A stretch of 45,780 nt of DNA from an uncultured Prevotella sp. (GCA_900553285.1 USCX01000003.1:1-45780); one strand, 5' to 3'; shown: positions 6,719 to 16,249, numbered from the stretch's first letter. Notes: generated from the letters alone by a model not told the origin. Numbers and translations are program-made.

Positions 6719-9178
6719 ATGCCCCAAAAGAAAGTCAAAGACAAAAAAAGCGGAATGAAAAACCTGGTCGAAGTAGGCGGCCTCAAAGAAATCCTACAAG
6801 GCGAGACGCTGCGGTTCATATGCGGCCTCTTGCTTCTCATCATCGCGTTATTCATGCTTTTGGCATTCAGCTCGAACTTTGTGACCGGTATCGTCGACCA
6901 AAGTGGCGTTGAAGCAGGAAGACTGGATACTCCCGCCAACTACGGCGGCCGTCTGGGGGCCTACATCTCTTACTACTTCATGCACGAGTGCTTTGGCATA
7001 GCGTCTTACTTCATCCCTGTGTTTTTCCTGCTTTGCAGTATGAAGCTCATGAGTGCCTACAAAGTGCGCTTGTGGAAATGGTTTCTTAACTGCACGTTCC
7101 TGATGATCTGGTTCTCCGTAACGCTGGCGTTTTTCATCCCCGACGGATGGGTGAGCGCCTTGGCTTTCTTGCCTGGCGGCGGGCATGGCGACTACATTTG
7201 CCGCACGTTGAGCGAACAAATCGGGAAAATCGGCCTGTTCATCCTGCTTTTCGCGCTGGCCCTGTGCTATCTGGTTTATGTCAGCCGTGAAACCATGCTT
7301 TTCATCCGTCGCCTTTTGAACCCGAAAGATTATCTGAAAAAAAACAACAGGACACAAGCGGCCGACACGACGCCTGCACCAACGGTCCTCTCCCAGAAAA
7401 TGGAAGCCAATGAGCATTCAGAAACGGCCTCGTATGAAGACCCGGCTACGGTCAGCCTCGACCTGAGCAACCAGACCGACGACGACAAGCAGCCGTCGCT
7501 CATTCTCGACACGACAATCACGCCGACTGAAAATTCCAAGTCGCCGACAAGAAAAACAGACGAAGCGACAGATTCAGAAGCCATACTGACCGTCTCCTCA
7601 GGTGAAAAAGAAGAAAAGGCCACAACGAAAACAGTGGCCGAAGTTACGGCGATGGCCCCCTACGACCCCAAGAAAGATCTGGAAAACTACCACTACCCCA
7701 CGCTCGACCTGCTCAAAAAATACGCGGACAATGCCCCATCGATCGACATGGCCGAACAAAATGCCAACAAAGACCGCATCATCACCGTCCTGCGCGACTT
7801 TGGCGTTGAAATTTCAAGCATCAAGGCCACCATCGGCCCTACCGTGACGCTCTACGAAATCACCCCGGCGCAGGGCGTGCGCATCAACAAAATCCGCAAC
7901 CTCGAGGACGACATCGCCCTCAACCTGAGCGCGCTCGGCATACGCATCATCGCCCCCATTCCCGGTAAAGGCACCATCGGTATCGAGGTGCCCAACAAGA
8001 ACCCGCACATCGTCTCGATGGAAAGCATACTGAACAGCAAAAAGTTCCAGGAGACAACCTACGAACTGCCCATCGCGTTAGGGAAAACCATCACCAACGA
8101 GGTGTTCATGGTCGATCTCGCCAAGATGCCCCACCTGCTCGTGGCCGGCGCCACGGGACAGGGAAAATCCGTCGGACTGAATGCCATCATCACTTCCCTG
8201 CTTTACAAGAAACATCCCGCTGAGCTCAAATTCGTCATGGTCGACCCTAAAAAGGTCGAGTTCAGCGTCTACTCGCCCATCGAGAACCATTTTCTGGCCA
8301 AAATCCCCGGCGAGGACGACCCCATCATCACCGATGTGACCAAGGTCGTGCAGACGCTCAAAAGCCTCTGCCAGCTCATGGACCACCGCTACGACCTCTT
8401 GAAGAAAGCCAAGGTGAGGAACATCAAGGAGTATAACGCCAAGTTCAAGGCCCGTCTGCTCAATCCCGAAAACGGCCACGGGTTCATGCCCTACATTGTC
8501 GTCATCATCGACGAGTTCGGCGACCTCATCATGACGGCCGGAAAAGAAGTGGAACTCCCCATTGCCCGCATCGCCCAGCTGGCCCGCGCCGTCGGCATGC
8601 ACATGGTCATCGCCACGCAACGCCCCACGACAAACATCATCACGGGCTCCATCAAGGCCAACTTCCCGGCACGCATGGCCTTCAAGGTAATGTCGCAAAT
8701 CGACAGCCGCACCATCCTCGACCGTACGGGAGCCAACCAGCTCGTCGGCAAGGGCGACATGCTTTTCCTCTGCGGGAACGATCCCGTCCGTGTGCAGTGC
8801 GCCTTTGTCGACACCCCGGAAGTGGAGCGCATCAACAATTACATTGCAGCCCAGCAGGGCTACCTTTCAGCCTACGCCCTGCCTGAAGTCGCCGCAGAAG
8901 GCGACGCGGATTCGGGAAGCCCGTCCACCCCGTTCGACACGAACCACCTCGACCCGCTCTTTGAAGAAGCGGCACGCCTCATCGTCATCCACCAACAAGG
9001 TTCGACCTCGCTCATCCAGCGCAAGTTCGCCATTGGCTACAACCGCGCCGGCCGACTGATGGACCAGCTCGAAAAAGCCGGAATAGTAGGGCCCATACAA
9101 GGCAGCAAGCCCCGTGACGTGCTCTGCATGGACGAAACCGATCTGGAAAACAAACTGTCAACAATTCTACACAAATGA
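6719..9178 (+). CDS. ftsK: DNA translocase FtsK
   Basis: The protein (819 aa) is a septal DNA pump that clears the chromosome from the division plane. The N-terminal 200 residues hold about four membrane segments (e.g. FICGLLLLIIALFMLLAF). A low-complexity acidic/threonine-rich linker of about 110 residues follows, then the alpha/beta motor with Walker A GATGQGKSVGLNA near residue 478 and Walker B VVIIDEFGDLIM near 595. The C-terminal gamma winged-helix domain (DPLFEEAARLIVIHQQGSTS) would read polar KOPS-like sequences and contact XerD. ATG 6719 is chosen because a -7 box lies just upstream; the longer frame from 6530 would start inside the divergent gene. Its stop overlaps the lolA start by ATGA. 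Confidence 0.94.
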   Translation: MPQKKVKDKKSGMKNLVEVGGLKEILQGETLRFICGLLLLIIALFMLLAFSSNFVTGIVDQSGVEAGRLDTPANYGGRLGAYISYYFMHECFGIASYFIPVFFLLCSMKLMSAYKVRLWKWFLNCTFLMIWFSVTLAFFIPDGWVSALAFLPGGGHGDYICRTLSEQIGKIGLFILLFALALCYLVYVSRETMLFIRRLLNPKDYLKKNNRTQAADTTPAPTVLSQKMEANEHSETASYEDPATVSLDLSNQTDDDKQPSLILDTTITPTENSKSPTRKTDEATDSEAILTVSSGEKEEKATTKTVAEVTAMAPYDPKKDLENYHYPTLDLLKKYADNAPSIDMAEQNANKDRIITVLRDFGVEISSIKATIGPTVTLYEITPAQGVRINKIRNLEDDIALNLSALGIRIIAPIPGKGTIGIEVPNKNPHIVSMESILNSKKFQETTYELPIALGKTITNEVFMVDLAKMPHLLVAGATGQGKSVGLNAIITSLLYKKHPAELKFVMVDPKKVEFSVYSPIENHFLAKIPGEDDPIITDVTKVVQTLKSLCQLMDHRYDLLKKAKVRNIKEYNAKFKARLLNPENGHGFMPYIVVIIDEFGDLIMTAGKEVELPIARIAQLARAVGMHMVIATQRPTTNIITGSIKANFPARMAFKVMSQIDSRTILDRTGANQLVGKGDMLFLCGNDPVRVQCAFVDTPEVERINNYIAAQQGYLSAYALPEVAAEGDADSGSPSTPFDTNHLDPLFEEAARLIVIHQQGSTSLIQRKFAIGYNRAGRLMDQLEKAGIVGPIQGSKPRDVLCMDETDLENKLSTILHK

Positions 9179-9807
9179 AAAAGATACTGTCCTTCCTACT
9201 CACCGCCCTTCTCCTCACTCCGGCTCTCCATGCCCAGACAGCCCAGCAAGTGTTAGACCGTACTGCGGACAGACTCAAAACCAGTAGCGGCACGCAAGCC
9301 ACTTTCAAAGTCAGCAGTTTCGCCCACGGCGATGAAACAGGAAGCGGAAGCGGAACCATATATGTCAAAGGCGAGAAATTCCATATCGATTCCCCGCAGA
9401 TGAAGACATGGTTTGACGGCGAAACGCAATGGTCTTACCTCGACGGAAGCAACGAAGTCAACGTCAGCCATCCCACTCAGGAAGAAATCCAACGCATGAA
9501 TCCATACACTTTTGTGGACCTCTACAAACAAGGTTACAGCTACAAAATGACGAGCACGACCCTTCGCGGAAAATCATGCTTCGAAATAACTCTTACAGCC
9601 ACCAACCACAGACTCGGCATCAAACAAGTCATCCTCGATATCGACAAAAGCACATCTCTCCCCCTCTGCGTTCGGATGAACCAGGGAAAAGGACAATGGA
9701 CACGCATCAGCGTGTACGATCCCACCGTCGGCCACAAATGGAAAGACGACTTTTTCCGGTTCAACAGCAAAGACTTCCCTCAAGCCGAAATTATTGATTT
9801 AAGATAA
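9175..9807 (+). CDS. LolA-like outer-membrane lipoprotein carrier protein
   Basis: The protein (210 aa) begins with a clear signal peptide (MKKILSFLLTALLLTPALHA, cleavage near residue 20). The rest fits the LolA/LolB fold, an unclosed beta-barrel: GSGSGTIYVKGEKFHIDSP, MKTWFDGETQWSYL, then later beta strands. It would carry lipoproteins across the periplasm. It overlaps ftsK by 4 nt and precedes trxB by 28 nt, the usual ftsK-lolA-trxB order of this group. Bacteroidota LolA proteins are divergent, so exact clients are unknown. Confidence 0.82.
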   Translation: MKKILSFLLTALLLTPALHAQTAQQVLDRTADRLKTSSGTQATFKVSSFAHGDETGSGSGTIYVKGEKFHIDSPQMKTWFDGETQWSYLDGSNEVNVSHPTQEEIQRMNPYTFVDLYKQGYSYKMTSTTLRGKSCFEITLTATNHRLGIKQVILDIDKSTSLPLCVRMNQGKGQWTRISVYDPTVGHKWKDDFFRFNSKDFPQAEIIDLR

Positions 9808-9835
9808 CCTTATACTCATTAAAAAACATCCGCAC

Positions 9836-10774
9836 ATGGAAACAATACGCTGCCTCATATTGGGTTCAGGCCCGGCCGGATATACTGCGGCCATTTACGC
9901 TGCACGGGCCGGTCTCACCCCCATACTTTATGAGGGTATCCAACCTGGAGGACAATTGACCACAACCACAGAAGTAGACAACTTTCCCGGCTATCCGGAA
10001 GGCGTCGACGGCAATCAAATGATGGACGATATGCGTGCTCAGGCCATGCGTTTCGGTGCAGTCATTCGTCCGGCCATTGCCGTAAAGGCGGATCTTTCTC
10101 ATGCGCCTTACACCCTCACCTTCGACGACAATAGCCAAGTTCAATGCCACACTCTCATTATTGCCACAGGCGCTACGGCCAAGTACCTTGGCCTGCCGGA
10201 TGAAGAAAAATACAAGGGATTGGGAGTCAGCGCATGTGCCACATGCGACGGTTTCTTCTATCGCAAGAAAAATGTAGCCGTTGTGGGAGGCGGTGACACG
10301 GCATGTGAAGAGGCTTCATACTTGGCGGGGTTGGCCGCGAAAGTCTATCTGATTGTCCGTAAACCGTTTTTACGTGCTTCCAAAGCGATGCAGGAAAAAG
10401 TAATGGCGAATCCTAAGATAGAAATTCTTTTCGAGACCAACACAGAAGGGCTGTTCGGCACAGACGGCGTAGAAGGCGCACATGTCGTATACCGCCGTGG
10501 AGAAGCAGACGAGCGCCACTACGATATCGCAATCGACGGTTTCTTTTTGGCTATTGGCCACCACCCCAACAGTGAACTCTTTACTCCATGGGTAAAAACT
10601 GACGAATCGGGATACATCATCACCGAGGGGGCGACCCCACGAACGGGCGTTCCGGGCGTGTTTGCAGCCGGAGATGTGGCAGATCCGCTCTATCGTCAAG
10701 CCATCACCGCAGCAGCAAGCGGCTGTAAAGCAGCCATCGAAGCAGAGCGTTACTTGTCCGAACATCATTTATGA
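9836..10774 (+). CDS. trxB: Thioredoxin-disulfide reductase TrxB
   Basis: This 312-aa flavoenzyme reduces thioredoxin with NADPH. Evidence is the FAD-binding GSGPAGYTAAIYAARAG at residues 10-26, the PGGQLTTTTEVDNFPG flavin loop, the redox-active CATC at 134-137, the NADPH motif VVGGGDTACEEA near 160, and the C-terminal FAD motif GVFAAGDVADPLYRQAITAA. The length is that of the low-molecular-weight bacterial TrxB. Its TGA overlaps the start of the NlpC/P60 gene. Confidence 0.95.
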   Translation: METIRCLILGSGPAGYTAAIYAARAGLTPILYEGIQPGGQLTTTTEVDNFPGYPEGVDGNQMMDDMRAQAMRFGAVIRPAIAVKADLSHAPYTLTFDDNSQVQCHTLIIATGATAKYLGLPDEEKYKGLGVSACATCDGFFYRKKNVAVVGGGDTACEEASYLAGLAAKVYLIVRKPFLRASKAMQEKVMANPKIEILFETNTEGLFGTDGVEGAHVVYRRGEADERHYDIAIDGFFLAIGHHPNSELFTPWVKTDESGYIITEGATPRTGVPGVFAAGDVADPLYRQAITAAASGCKAAIEAERYLSEHHL

Positions 10775-11373
10775 TTACGTCTCCTGAAACTCCTTTTTGG
10801 GAAAGCGCCATATCCTGCGTAAGAGCTATGCGCCACATCGCCTTTGGAGCTGGTTTAGCCTACGTAATTTGTGGCCTTACATCCTGTTCGAGCTCACGCC
10901 GCATAGCTCACATCAATTTTGCCGAACTGGCACATGCAGGAAAAGTGTTAGGGTTCGATATTGAATATGACGACTATCACAAACTTTACGTAGAAGCTGC
11001 AAAATGGATAGGCACGCCTTACCGCTACGGAGGAAACACACGGAGTGGAATAGACTGCTCGGGACTCACATGCCAAATTTACAGCACGTGTTACCATGTA
11101 GAATTGCCGCGCCAAAGCCAAGTCCAATACGATAAATGTGATCGGAAAGTCAGGAAACGCAGGTTGAAGGAAGGAGACCTTGTGTTTTTCAATCAAGGAA
11201 GTAAACGCAGGCAACGTCGCCGGGTAGGCCATGTAGGCATCTATTTGAAAGATGGACTTTTTCTCCATGCCAGCAGCTCAAAAGGTGTAATGGTCAGTCG
11301 GTTAGACAACTCATATTGGGACAAGCACTGGCTAAAAGGCGGACGATACAAACACTGGAAGAATAAGAATTAG
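10771..11373 (+). CDS. NlpC/P60 family lipoprotein, peptidoglycan endopeptidase
   Basis: The C-terminal 120 residues form an NlpC/P60 cysteine peptidase domain with WIGTPYRYGGNTRSGIDCSG (catalytic Cys), GHVGIYL (catalytic His) and HASSSKGV (third polar residue region). Such enzymes cut the D-gamma-Glu to diamino-acid bond of stem peptides. The start at 10771 overlaps trxB by ATGA, but an internal ATG at 10828 gives a clean lipoprotein signal (MRHIAFGAGLAYVICGLTSC, lipidated Cys followed by SSS). I therefore suspect 10828 is the functional start, with 10771 as the annotated alternative. An RRQRRR basic patch sits just before the catalytic histidine. Confidence 0.85.
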   Translation: MITSPETPFWESAISCVRAMRHIAFGAGLAYVICGLTSCSSSRRIAHINFAELAHAGKVLGFDIEYDDYHKLYVEAAKWIGTPYRYGGNTRSGIDCSGLTCQIYSTCYHVELPRQSQVQYDKCDRKVRKRRLKEGDLVFFNQGSKRRQRRRVGHVGIYLKDGLFLHASSSKGVMVSRLDNSYWDKHWLKGGRYKHWKNKN

Positions 11374-11433
11374 GCACTCGCACCGTTACGAATTACATAT
11401 ATGGCGACGCTCCACATTGTAGTTCCGCCTCAT

Positions 11434-11489
11434 AGAACGGGATAACCACAGCTTAATATAAGATCGGCTGTGATTGTCCCGTTCTTATA
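11434..11489. terminator. Terminator between NlpC/P60 and histidine kinase genes
   Basis: A 19-bp stem with two G-U type positions (agaacgggataaccacagc with gctgtgattgtcccgttct, 11434-11485) lies between the two convergent genes. Confidence 0.6.
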
Positions 11490-11519
11490 TAGCATCACGA
11501 AACAAAAGCCCGACCAGTC

Positions 11520-12704
11520 CTACGCCCTGTTGTGCAGTTCAATCCTAAACGTGGTACCGACTCCCATCTCACTGCTTTTTACAAAGATATGCCCTTTATG
11601 ATATTGCTCAACGATGCGCTTGGCCAACGTGAGCCCCAATCCCCATCCCCGTTTTTTGGTCGTAAAACCAGGAGAAAATACAGTCTTAAAATGGCGCTTA
11701 CTGATTCCTTTACCTGTATCACTCACTTCAATGACAATATGTGTCGCCTCCCGGTACAATTTGAGCGTAATCCTTCCTTTTCCTGACATCGCATCAATGG
11801 CGTTCTTACACAAATTTTCAATAACCCACTCGAACAGGGGGGCACAGATTTCTGCTTCCACGGCATCGTCAGGCAAATCACAGACAATAACGACCTTGTC
11901 CGACGCACGATGTCGAATATAATCTGCGGCCCGTAAAAGCAAAGAACGCAAGTCTTCACACATTACTTCTGGCTGCGACCCTATTTTCGAAAAACGATCG
12001 GCTATCAATTCCAAACGCTTCACATCTTTGTCCATCTCGGGAATAAGTTCGTCATGCGGATAGTTCTCGCGCAGGATCGCCACCCATGCCATTAATGAGG
12101 ATATCGGAGTACCCAGTTGATGGGCAGTCTCTTTCGACAAACCAACCCATACCCGGTTTTGCTCAGCACGCTTAGACGAAAGCAACGCAAAAATAGCGAC
12201 AACGACAAAAAGACCAACTACTCCCAACTGAACGTACGGATAAGAGGACAAACGTTTCAGCATCGCCGACTCATCATAGCAAATCGTAAGATAATCGTCG
12301 CCCGGACGCACAACTTGTCCCGCATCGGACAGATTCAGTTCGATTGTATTACCCGCCCGACGCATAATATCCGCTTGCTGTTGAAGATAATGTAGCGAGT
12401 CAGTGAAATTGCTTCCTTTTACCGTAAGATTACGGTAGGTCTCGACCTGACCGGCAGAGTCCAAAACAATCACGGGAATCATGTTATTCCCATTAATGAC
12501 TTTCAGCGCCAAATATATATCGGTGTTTTCATCCGCACGACTGAGCGAGCGCATGGCTTCTGCCCACACCACCATCCGGTTACGCTCCTCACGAGAAAGA
12601 TCGCGAACAAGCAAATAGGAAATAACCAGCGAAACTGCGGCAATAACCACTGCCGAAGCCAATAGAAAGAACTTTACCTGTCGGATGCGATCAGTCCACT
12701 GCAT
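11520..12704 (-). CDS. Membrane sensor histidine kinase, orphan
   Basis: The 394-aa protein has TM1 (residues 12-33), an extracytoplasmic sensor of about 120 residues with no recognised fold, TM2 (158-176) and a cytoplasmic kinase. The H-box is SKETAHQLGTPISSL with the phospho-acceptor at H195. N-box ENLCKNAIDA, G1 DTGKGIS and G2 GWGLGLTLAKRI are all intact, so it should be active. There is no HAMP or PAS domain between TM2 and the H-box. No response regulator gene is adjacent. It follows engB by 17 nt and is probably co-transcribed with it. The signal is unknown. Confidence 0.86.
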   Translation of the reverse strand: MQWTDRIRQVKFFLLASAVVIAAVSLVISYLLVRDLSREERNRMVVWAEAMRSLSRADENTDIYLALKVINGNNMIPVIVLDSAGQVETYRNLTVKGSNFTDSLHYLQQQADIMRRAGNTIELNLSDAGQVVRPGDDYLTICYDESAMLKRLSSYPYVQLGVVGLFVVVAIFALLSSKRAEQNRVWVGLSKETAHQLGTPISSLMAWVAILRENYPHDELIPEMDKDVKRLELIADRFSKIGSQPEVMCEDLRSLLLRAADYIRHRASDKVVIVCDLPDDAVEAEICAPLFEWVIENLCKNAIDAMSGKGRITLKLYREATHIVIEVSDTGKGISKRHFKTVFSPGFTTKKRGWGLGLTLAKRIVEQYHKGHIFVKSSEMGVGTTFRIELHNRA

Positions 12705-12721
12705 GTATGCCTAATCCAGCC

Positions 12722-13318
12722 TTACAAAGTTCGGTTTATCTCATCGATGTAATTCAGAATCTCTTCGCGGCCTTGCTGCTTCGTACTGCTTGAAATAAAA
12801 TAACGTGGAAGTTCTTCCCACTGTTCGGATAATTGTGAAAGATAGGCGGACACGTTTTTCTGGACTCCTCCCTTGGTCAACTTATCAGCTTTGGTAAAGA
12901 TCAAAGCAAACGGAACGCTATTTTCGCCCAACCACTCAATAAATTCCAGATCTATTCGCTGTGGCGCATGACGCACATCTATCAATACGAATATGCATGT
13001 CAATTGAACTCTGTGAAGAACATAATTACGAATGATCTCCCCAAGGCGTTCCTGCGTTTGCTTGTCACGCTTTGCGTAGCCGTATCCTGGAAGATCGACC
13101 AGATACCACTCTTTGTTAATGAGAAAATGATTAATAAGTATGGTCTTTCCCGGCGTAGCCGAGGTCATCGCCAACTTACTACGCCCCGTCAGCATATTAA
13201 TCAGACTGCTCTTTCCCACGTTACTGCGACCAATAAATGCGTATTCAGGCAACTTATGATCGGGACACTTGCCGACTTGGCTGTTGCTTATTACAAATTC
13301 TGCAAATTTGATGTCCAT
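12722..13318 (-). CDS. engB: Ribosome biogenesis GTP-binding protein EngB/YsxC
   Basis: This 198-aa GTPase is needed for large-subunit assembly. G1 is GRSNVGKSS at 29-37, the switch I threonine lies in TPGKT, G3 is DLPGYGYA, G4 is TKADKL and G5 is SSSTKQQG. Length and motifs are standard. It is divergent from recR, with the two -7 boxes only 22 nt apart, and followed by a histidine kinase. Confidence 0.94.
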   Translation of the reverse strand: MDIKFAEFVISNSQVGKCPDHKLPEYAFIGRSNVGKSSLINMLTGRSKLAMTSATPGKTILINHFLINKEWYLVDLPGYGYAKRDKQTQERLGEIIRNYVLHRVQLTCIFVLIDVRHAPQRIDLEFIEWLGENSVPFALIFTKADKLTKGGVQKNVSAYLSQLSEQWEELPRYFISSSTKQQGREEILNYIDEINRTL

Positions 13319-13398
13319 AAAGTTTCACTCATTGAAAAACATGCCACACATTGGATGGGGATTCAGTCACCTCATCCGTATAACAATAAAAAACGAAG

Positions 13399-13406
13399 CA
13401 AAGATA
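13399..13406 (-). promoter_or_regulatory. Candidate -7 box for engB
   Basis: TATCTTTG on the minus strand fits TAnnTTTG, 80 nt upstream of the engB start. No -33 TTG is seen. Confidence 0.4.
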
Positions 13407-13428
13407 AGTTTTTTCGAGGACATTTGCT

Positions 13429-13436
13429 TAACTTTG
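13429..13436 (+). promoter_or_regulatory. Candidate -7 box for recR
   Basis: TAACTTTG lies 18 nt before the ATG at 13455 and helps fix that start. Confidence 0.45.
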
Positions 13437-13454
13437 CGTCAAACAATAAGGGCT

Positions 13455-14081
13455 ATGCGCGAACAATATCCGTCGAAACTTCTTGAAAAAGCCGTAAACG
13501 AATTTTCTAAGCTACCGGGCATAGGCCATCGTACAGCTCTCCGCTTAGTGCTCCACTTATTAAAGCAAGATGCTGATGCCGTCCGTCAATTCGGTGAAAG
13601 TATTATCACCTTGAAAGAAGAAGTAAAGTACTGCAAAATCTGTCATAACATTTCAGACACCGAAGTGTGTGAAATTTGCGCTGATCCCAATCGTGACCGC
13701 TCTGTTATTTGCGTGGTAGAAAACATTCGTAACGTTATGTCGATTGAGGACACACAGCAGTTTCATGGCCTGTATCACGTTTTGGGTGGAATGATTTCTC
13801 CTATGGACGGAATTGGCCCAAGAGACTTAGAGCTTGCCTCTCTTGTAGATCGGGTTGCTGAAGGGGGAATTCAGGAAGTCATTCTCGCCATGAGCCCGAC
13901 GCTCGAAGGCGATACGACAAACTTTTACATAGCACGTAGGTTAGCTCCATACCATACACGTATTACCGTTCTCGCACGTGGCGTAAACGTGGGTGATGAA
14001 CTAGAATACACTGATGAAATCACACTCGGACGCTCTATTATTAACCGGGTAAATTTCAACAGCTATCAAACACAACATTAG
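13455..14081 (+). CDS. recR: Recombination protein RecR
   Basis: The 208-aa protein acts with RecF/RecO to load RecA at gaps. It has an N-terminal helix-hairpin-helix (KLPGIGHRTA, residues 19-28), a four-cysteine zinc finger (C60, C63, C72, C75), a Toprim domain (VVENIRNVMSIEDT onwards) and the C-terminal GDELEYTDEITLGRSIINR. The open frame starts earlier at 13269, but that part lies over the divergent promoter region; ATG 13455 gives the normal family length. It heads a four-gene plus-strand unit. Confidence 0.95.
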   Translation: MREQYPSKLLEKAVNEFSKLPGIGHRTALRLVLHLLKQDADAVRQFGESIITLKEEVKYCKICHNISDTEVCEICADPNRDRSVICVVENIRNVMSIEDTQQFHGLYHVLGGMISPMDGIGPRDLELASLVDRVAEGGIQEVILAMSPTLEGDTTNFYIARRLAPYHTRITVLARGVNVGDELEYTDEITLGRSIINRVNFNSYQTQH

Positions 14082-14096
14082 TAACAACTCTGACAG

Positions 14097-14513
14097 ATGA
14101 AACACCTCTTCTCACCTACTGGGTTGTACTTTTTTGCATGGTTTGTAGGCATTGTGATAATCATAGCCGGCGAAACCGCCATTATCCCGACCGGCAGTAT
14201 CACTAATGAGAGCATGCGCTATATGCTTTCACTTTTTGCTATTATATGTACACTGGGCGGCGCTTATGTCGCGCTTAAATTTTTCCATTTTTCGTATGTG
14301 AGAAGACGCCTCATGAAGAAATGCAATCAGCTTCGCACGCTTCATTTTATCCGGGTGACGTTGCTGGCTGCCATATCATGGGGAGACTTAGTTATATACT
14401 ACGCAACACTTTCCAGTCAGGGCGGTTTTTGCGCCATTATTGCCGCGTTGGCTTTTGTATTCTGCTATCCCAGTAAACTCTCCCCTAATACCCCAAAATC
14501 TCGGGAAATATGA
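14097..14513 (+). CDS. Small four-helix membrane protein of unknown function
   Basis: I do not recognise this 138-aa protein. It has about four hydrophobic segments: YFFAWFVGIVIIIAG, YMLSLFAIICTLGGAYVAL, VTLLAAISWGDLVIYYA and FCAIIAALAFVFCYP. A basic cytoplasmic-type loop (YVRRRLMKKCNQLR) lies between the second and third. It starts 15 nt after recR and overlaps the glycosyltransferase gene by ATGA, so it is translated with it and may serve the same envelope process. Confidence 0.7.
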   Translation: MKHLFSPTGLYFFAWFVGIVIIIAGETAIIPTGSITNESMRYMLSLFAIICTLGGAYVALKFFHFSYVRRRLMKKCNQLRTLHFIRVTLLAAISWGDLVIYYATLSSQGGFCAIIAALAFVFCYPSKLSPNTPKSREI

Positions 14514-15718
14514 AGCTATCCATTATCATCGTCAACTATAATGTCAAACATTATCTCGAACAATGTTTACGCTCCGTATGGCGTTCGCTTGAATGCATAG
14601 ACGAAGCAGAAGTGTTCGTCATTGACAATCATTCAACGGATGATAGCATTTCATATCTCAAATCATGTTTCCCTTACGAAAATTATCCCAACCTACACTT
14701 CATCGCTAATTCCCGGAACATGGGATTTGGTCGCGCAAACAACCAAGCAATCCACTGGGCACAAGGCAAATATCTTCTCTTCCTTAATCCTGATACCGTT
14801 CTAACGGCTCGTACACTCAGCGATTGCCTGACTTTTTCGGAAAAACATCCCGATATGGGGGCGCTTGGAGTCCGAATGCTCAAATCCGACGGAAGTTTCG
14901 CCTATGAATCACGTAGAGGTTTTCCCTCCCCGTGGACAGCTTTCTGTAAAATGTGCGGGCTATGCCACGCATTTCCCAAATCCAAACTTTTCGGGCGATA
15001 TTATATGCGATATCTTGACGAGAACAAGCCAAATCCGATTGACGTTGTTTCAGGCGCCTTTATGATGATTTCACGCGAGAAAATCAGAGGCGAAAAGGCT
15101 TTCGACGAAGATTTTTTTATGTACGGAGAGGATATAGACTTGTCATATCGTTTATTAAAAAAGGGATATGTAAACTATTACCTTCCCACTCCTATCTTAC
15201 ATTATAAAGGCGAAAGTACGATAAAAAGCTCATTTCGCTATGTGCATGTCTTTTACCAAGCCATGTTAATCTTCTTCAATAAGCACTATAAGCACTACAG
15301 ATTCTGGCTGTCTATACCGATTCGCACTGCTATTTACATACGTGCGTTCTTGGCCATCATACAACAATCATTAGATAAAACCCGAAAAATGCTTGCCCTC
15401 GGACGGAAGCAACCCGATAGCCATTTACTATTCATCGGCCATAAGAAAAATGTAGAGAAAGTACGTCGTCTTAACGAACAATGGCTGCTTGACATTACAT
15501 ACAAAATAGCAGACTGTCAAAACCAGCCAGACGGGCATCTATCAATGGGGCTCATACCCCACGAAGCCACCTATATAATATACGATACGTCAGCCTACAC
15601 CAACGAAGACATTTTCAGAATCTTCCAAAAAGCCCCCCACCCCCGAATAAAAATGGGCTTCTACCTTCCCGAAAGTAATCTTATAATCACCGAAAACCTG
15701 ACCTACCGATTATCATGA
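14510..15718 (+). CDS. GT2 family glycosyltransferase, rhamnosyltransferase-like
   Basis: The 402-aa protein starts directly with the GT2 domain (LSIIIVNYNVKHYLEQCL). It has NMGFGRANNQAI, the DxD-equivalent FLNPDTVL, SGAFMMISREKI and FFMYGEDIDLSYRLLKKGY, the signature of WbbL/rhamnosyltransferase-like GT2 enzymes. From about residue 260 an amphipathic or membrane-associated region is followed by a roughly 100-residue C-terminal domain I do not recognise (SHLLFIGHKKNVEKV...). Likely role: adding a sugar to O-antigen, capsule or another surface glycan. It overlaps both neighbours by 4 nt. Confidence 0.86.
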   Translation: MKLSIIIVNYNVKHYLEQCLRSVWRSLECIDEAEVFVIDNHSTDDSISYLKSCFPYENYPNLHFIANSRNMGFGRANNQAIHWAQGKYLLFLNPDTVLTARTLSDCLTFSEKHPDMGALGVRMLKSDGSFAYESRRGFPSPWTAFCKMCGLCHAFPKSKLFGRYYMRYLDENKPNPIDVVSGAFMMISREKIRGEKAFDEDFFMYGEDIDLSYRLLKKGYVNYYLPTPILHYKGESTIKSSFRYVHVFYQAMLIFFNKHYKHYRFWLSIPIRTAIYIRAFLAIIQQSLDKTRKMLALGRKQPDSHLLFIGHKKNVEKVRRLNEQWLLDITYKIADCQNQPDGHLSMGLIPHEATYIIYDTSAYTNEDIFRIFQKAPHPRIKMGFYLPESNLIITENLTYRLS

Positions 15719-16239
15719 TTTTGCAACACGAACTAATCACGCTGCGGGCTCTTGAACCCGAAGACCTTGATTTGCTTTACACCATAGAGAACAATAGGAG
15801 CAATTGGGCGGTCAGTTCAACCACCGCTCCGTATTCTCGTTATGCGCTCAAACAGCACATAGCCATGCAACCGCAGGACATCTATCAAAGTAGTGAATTG
15901 CGCCTTGTTATTTGTACTCGCAATGACGAACCTGTTGGCCTCATTGATTTGTTTAATTTCGATCCCTATAACCTGCGAGCCGAGATAGGCATAGCACTAC
16001 TTGAAAACGCACGAGGGCACGGCTACGCACAAGCCGCTTTGCAAACCATAGAAGATTATGCCCTCCATGTCCTTCACATAAGACTGCTTTACGCCCATAT
16101 ATCCCGTAACAATAACTTACAAAGTCGGATTCTTTTCACTCACCAAGGATATATAGAAAGAGCTATACTTCCAAAGTGGCATCTCTACCAAAATGAATTC
16201 GAGGACATCTCCGTATTTTGCAAATTCCTAATAAAATGA
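15715..16239 (+). CDS. GNAT family N-acetyltransferase, RimJ-like
   Basis: The 174-aa protein has the GNAT core. Residues 8-20 (ITLRALEPEDLDL) are the usual N-terminal strand-helix, EPVGLIDLFNFDP is strand 4, and RGHGYAQAAL (the Q/R-x-x-G-x-G/A acetyl-CoA loop) is near residue 101. NNNLQSRILFTHQGY follows, where the loss-of-position asparagine and the F..QGY motif are typical of RimJ/RimL-like enzymes. The substrate is unknown: a protein N-terminus, an amino sugar or another amine. It is the last gene of the recR unit. Confidence 0.83.
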   Translation: MILQHELITLRALEPEDLDLLYTIENNRSNWAVSSTTAPYSRYALKQHIAMQPQDIYQSSELRLVICTRNDEPVGLIDLFNFDPYNLRAEIGIALLENARGHGYAQAALQTIEDYALHVLHIRLLYAHISRNNNLQSRILFTHQGYIERAILPKWHLYQNEFEDISVFCKFLIK

Positions 16240-16249
16240 GTGCAAAACC

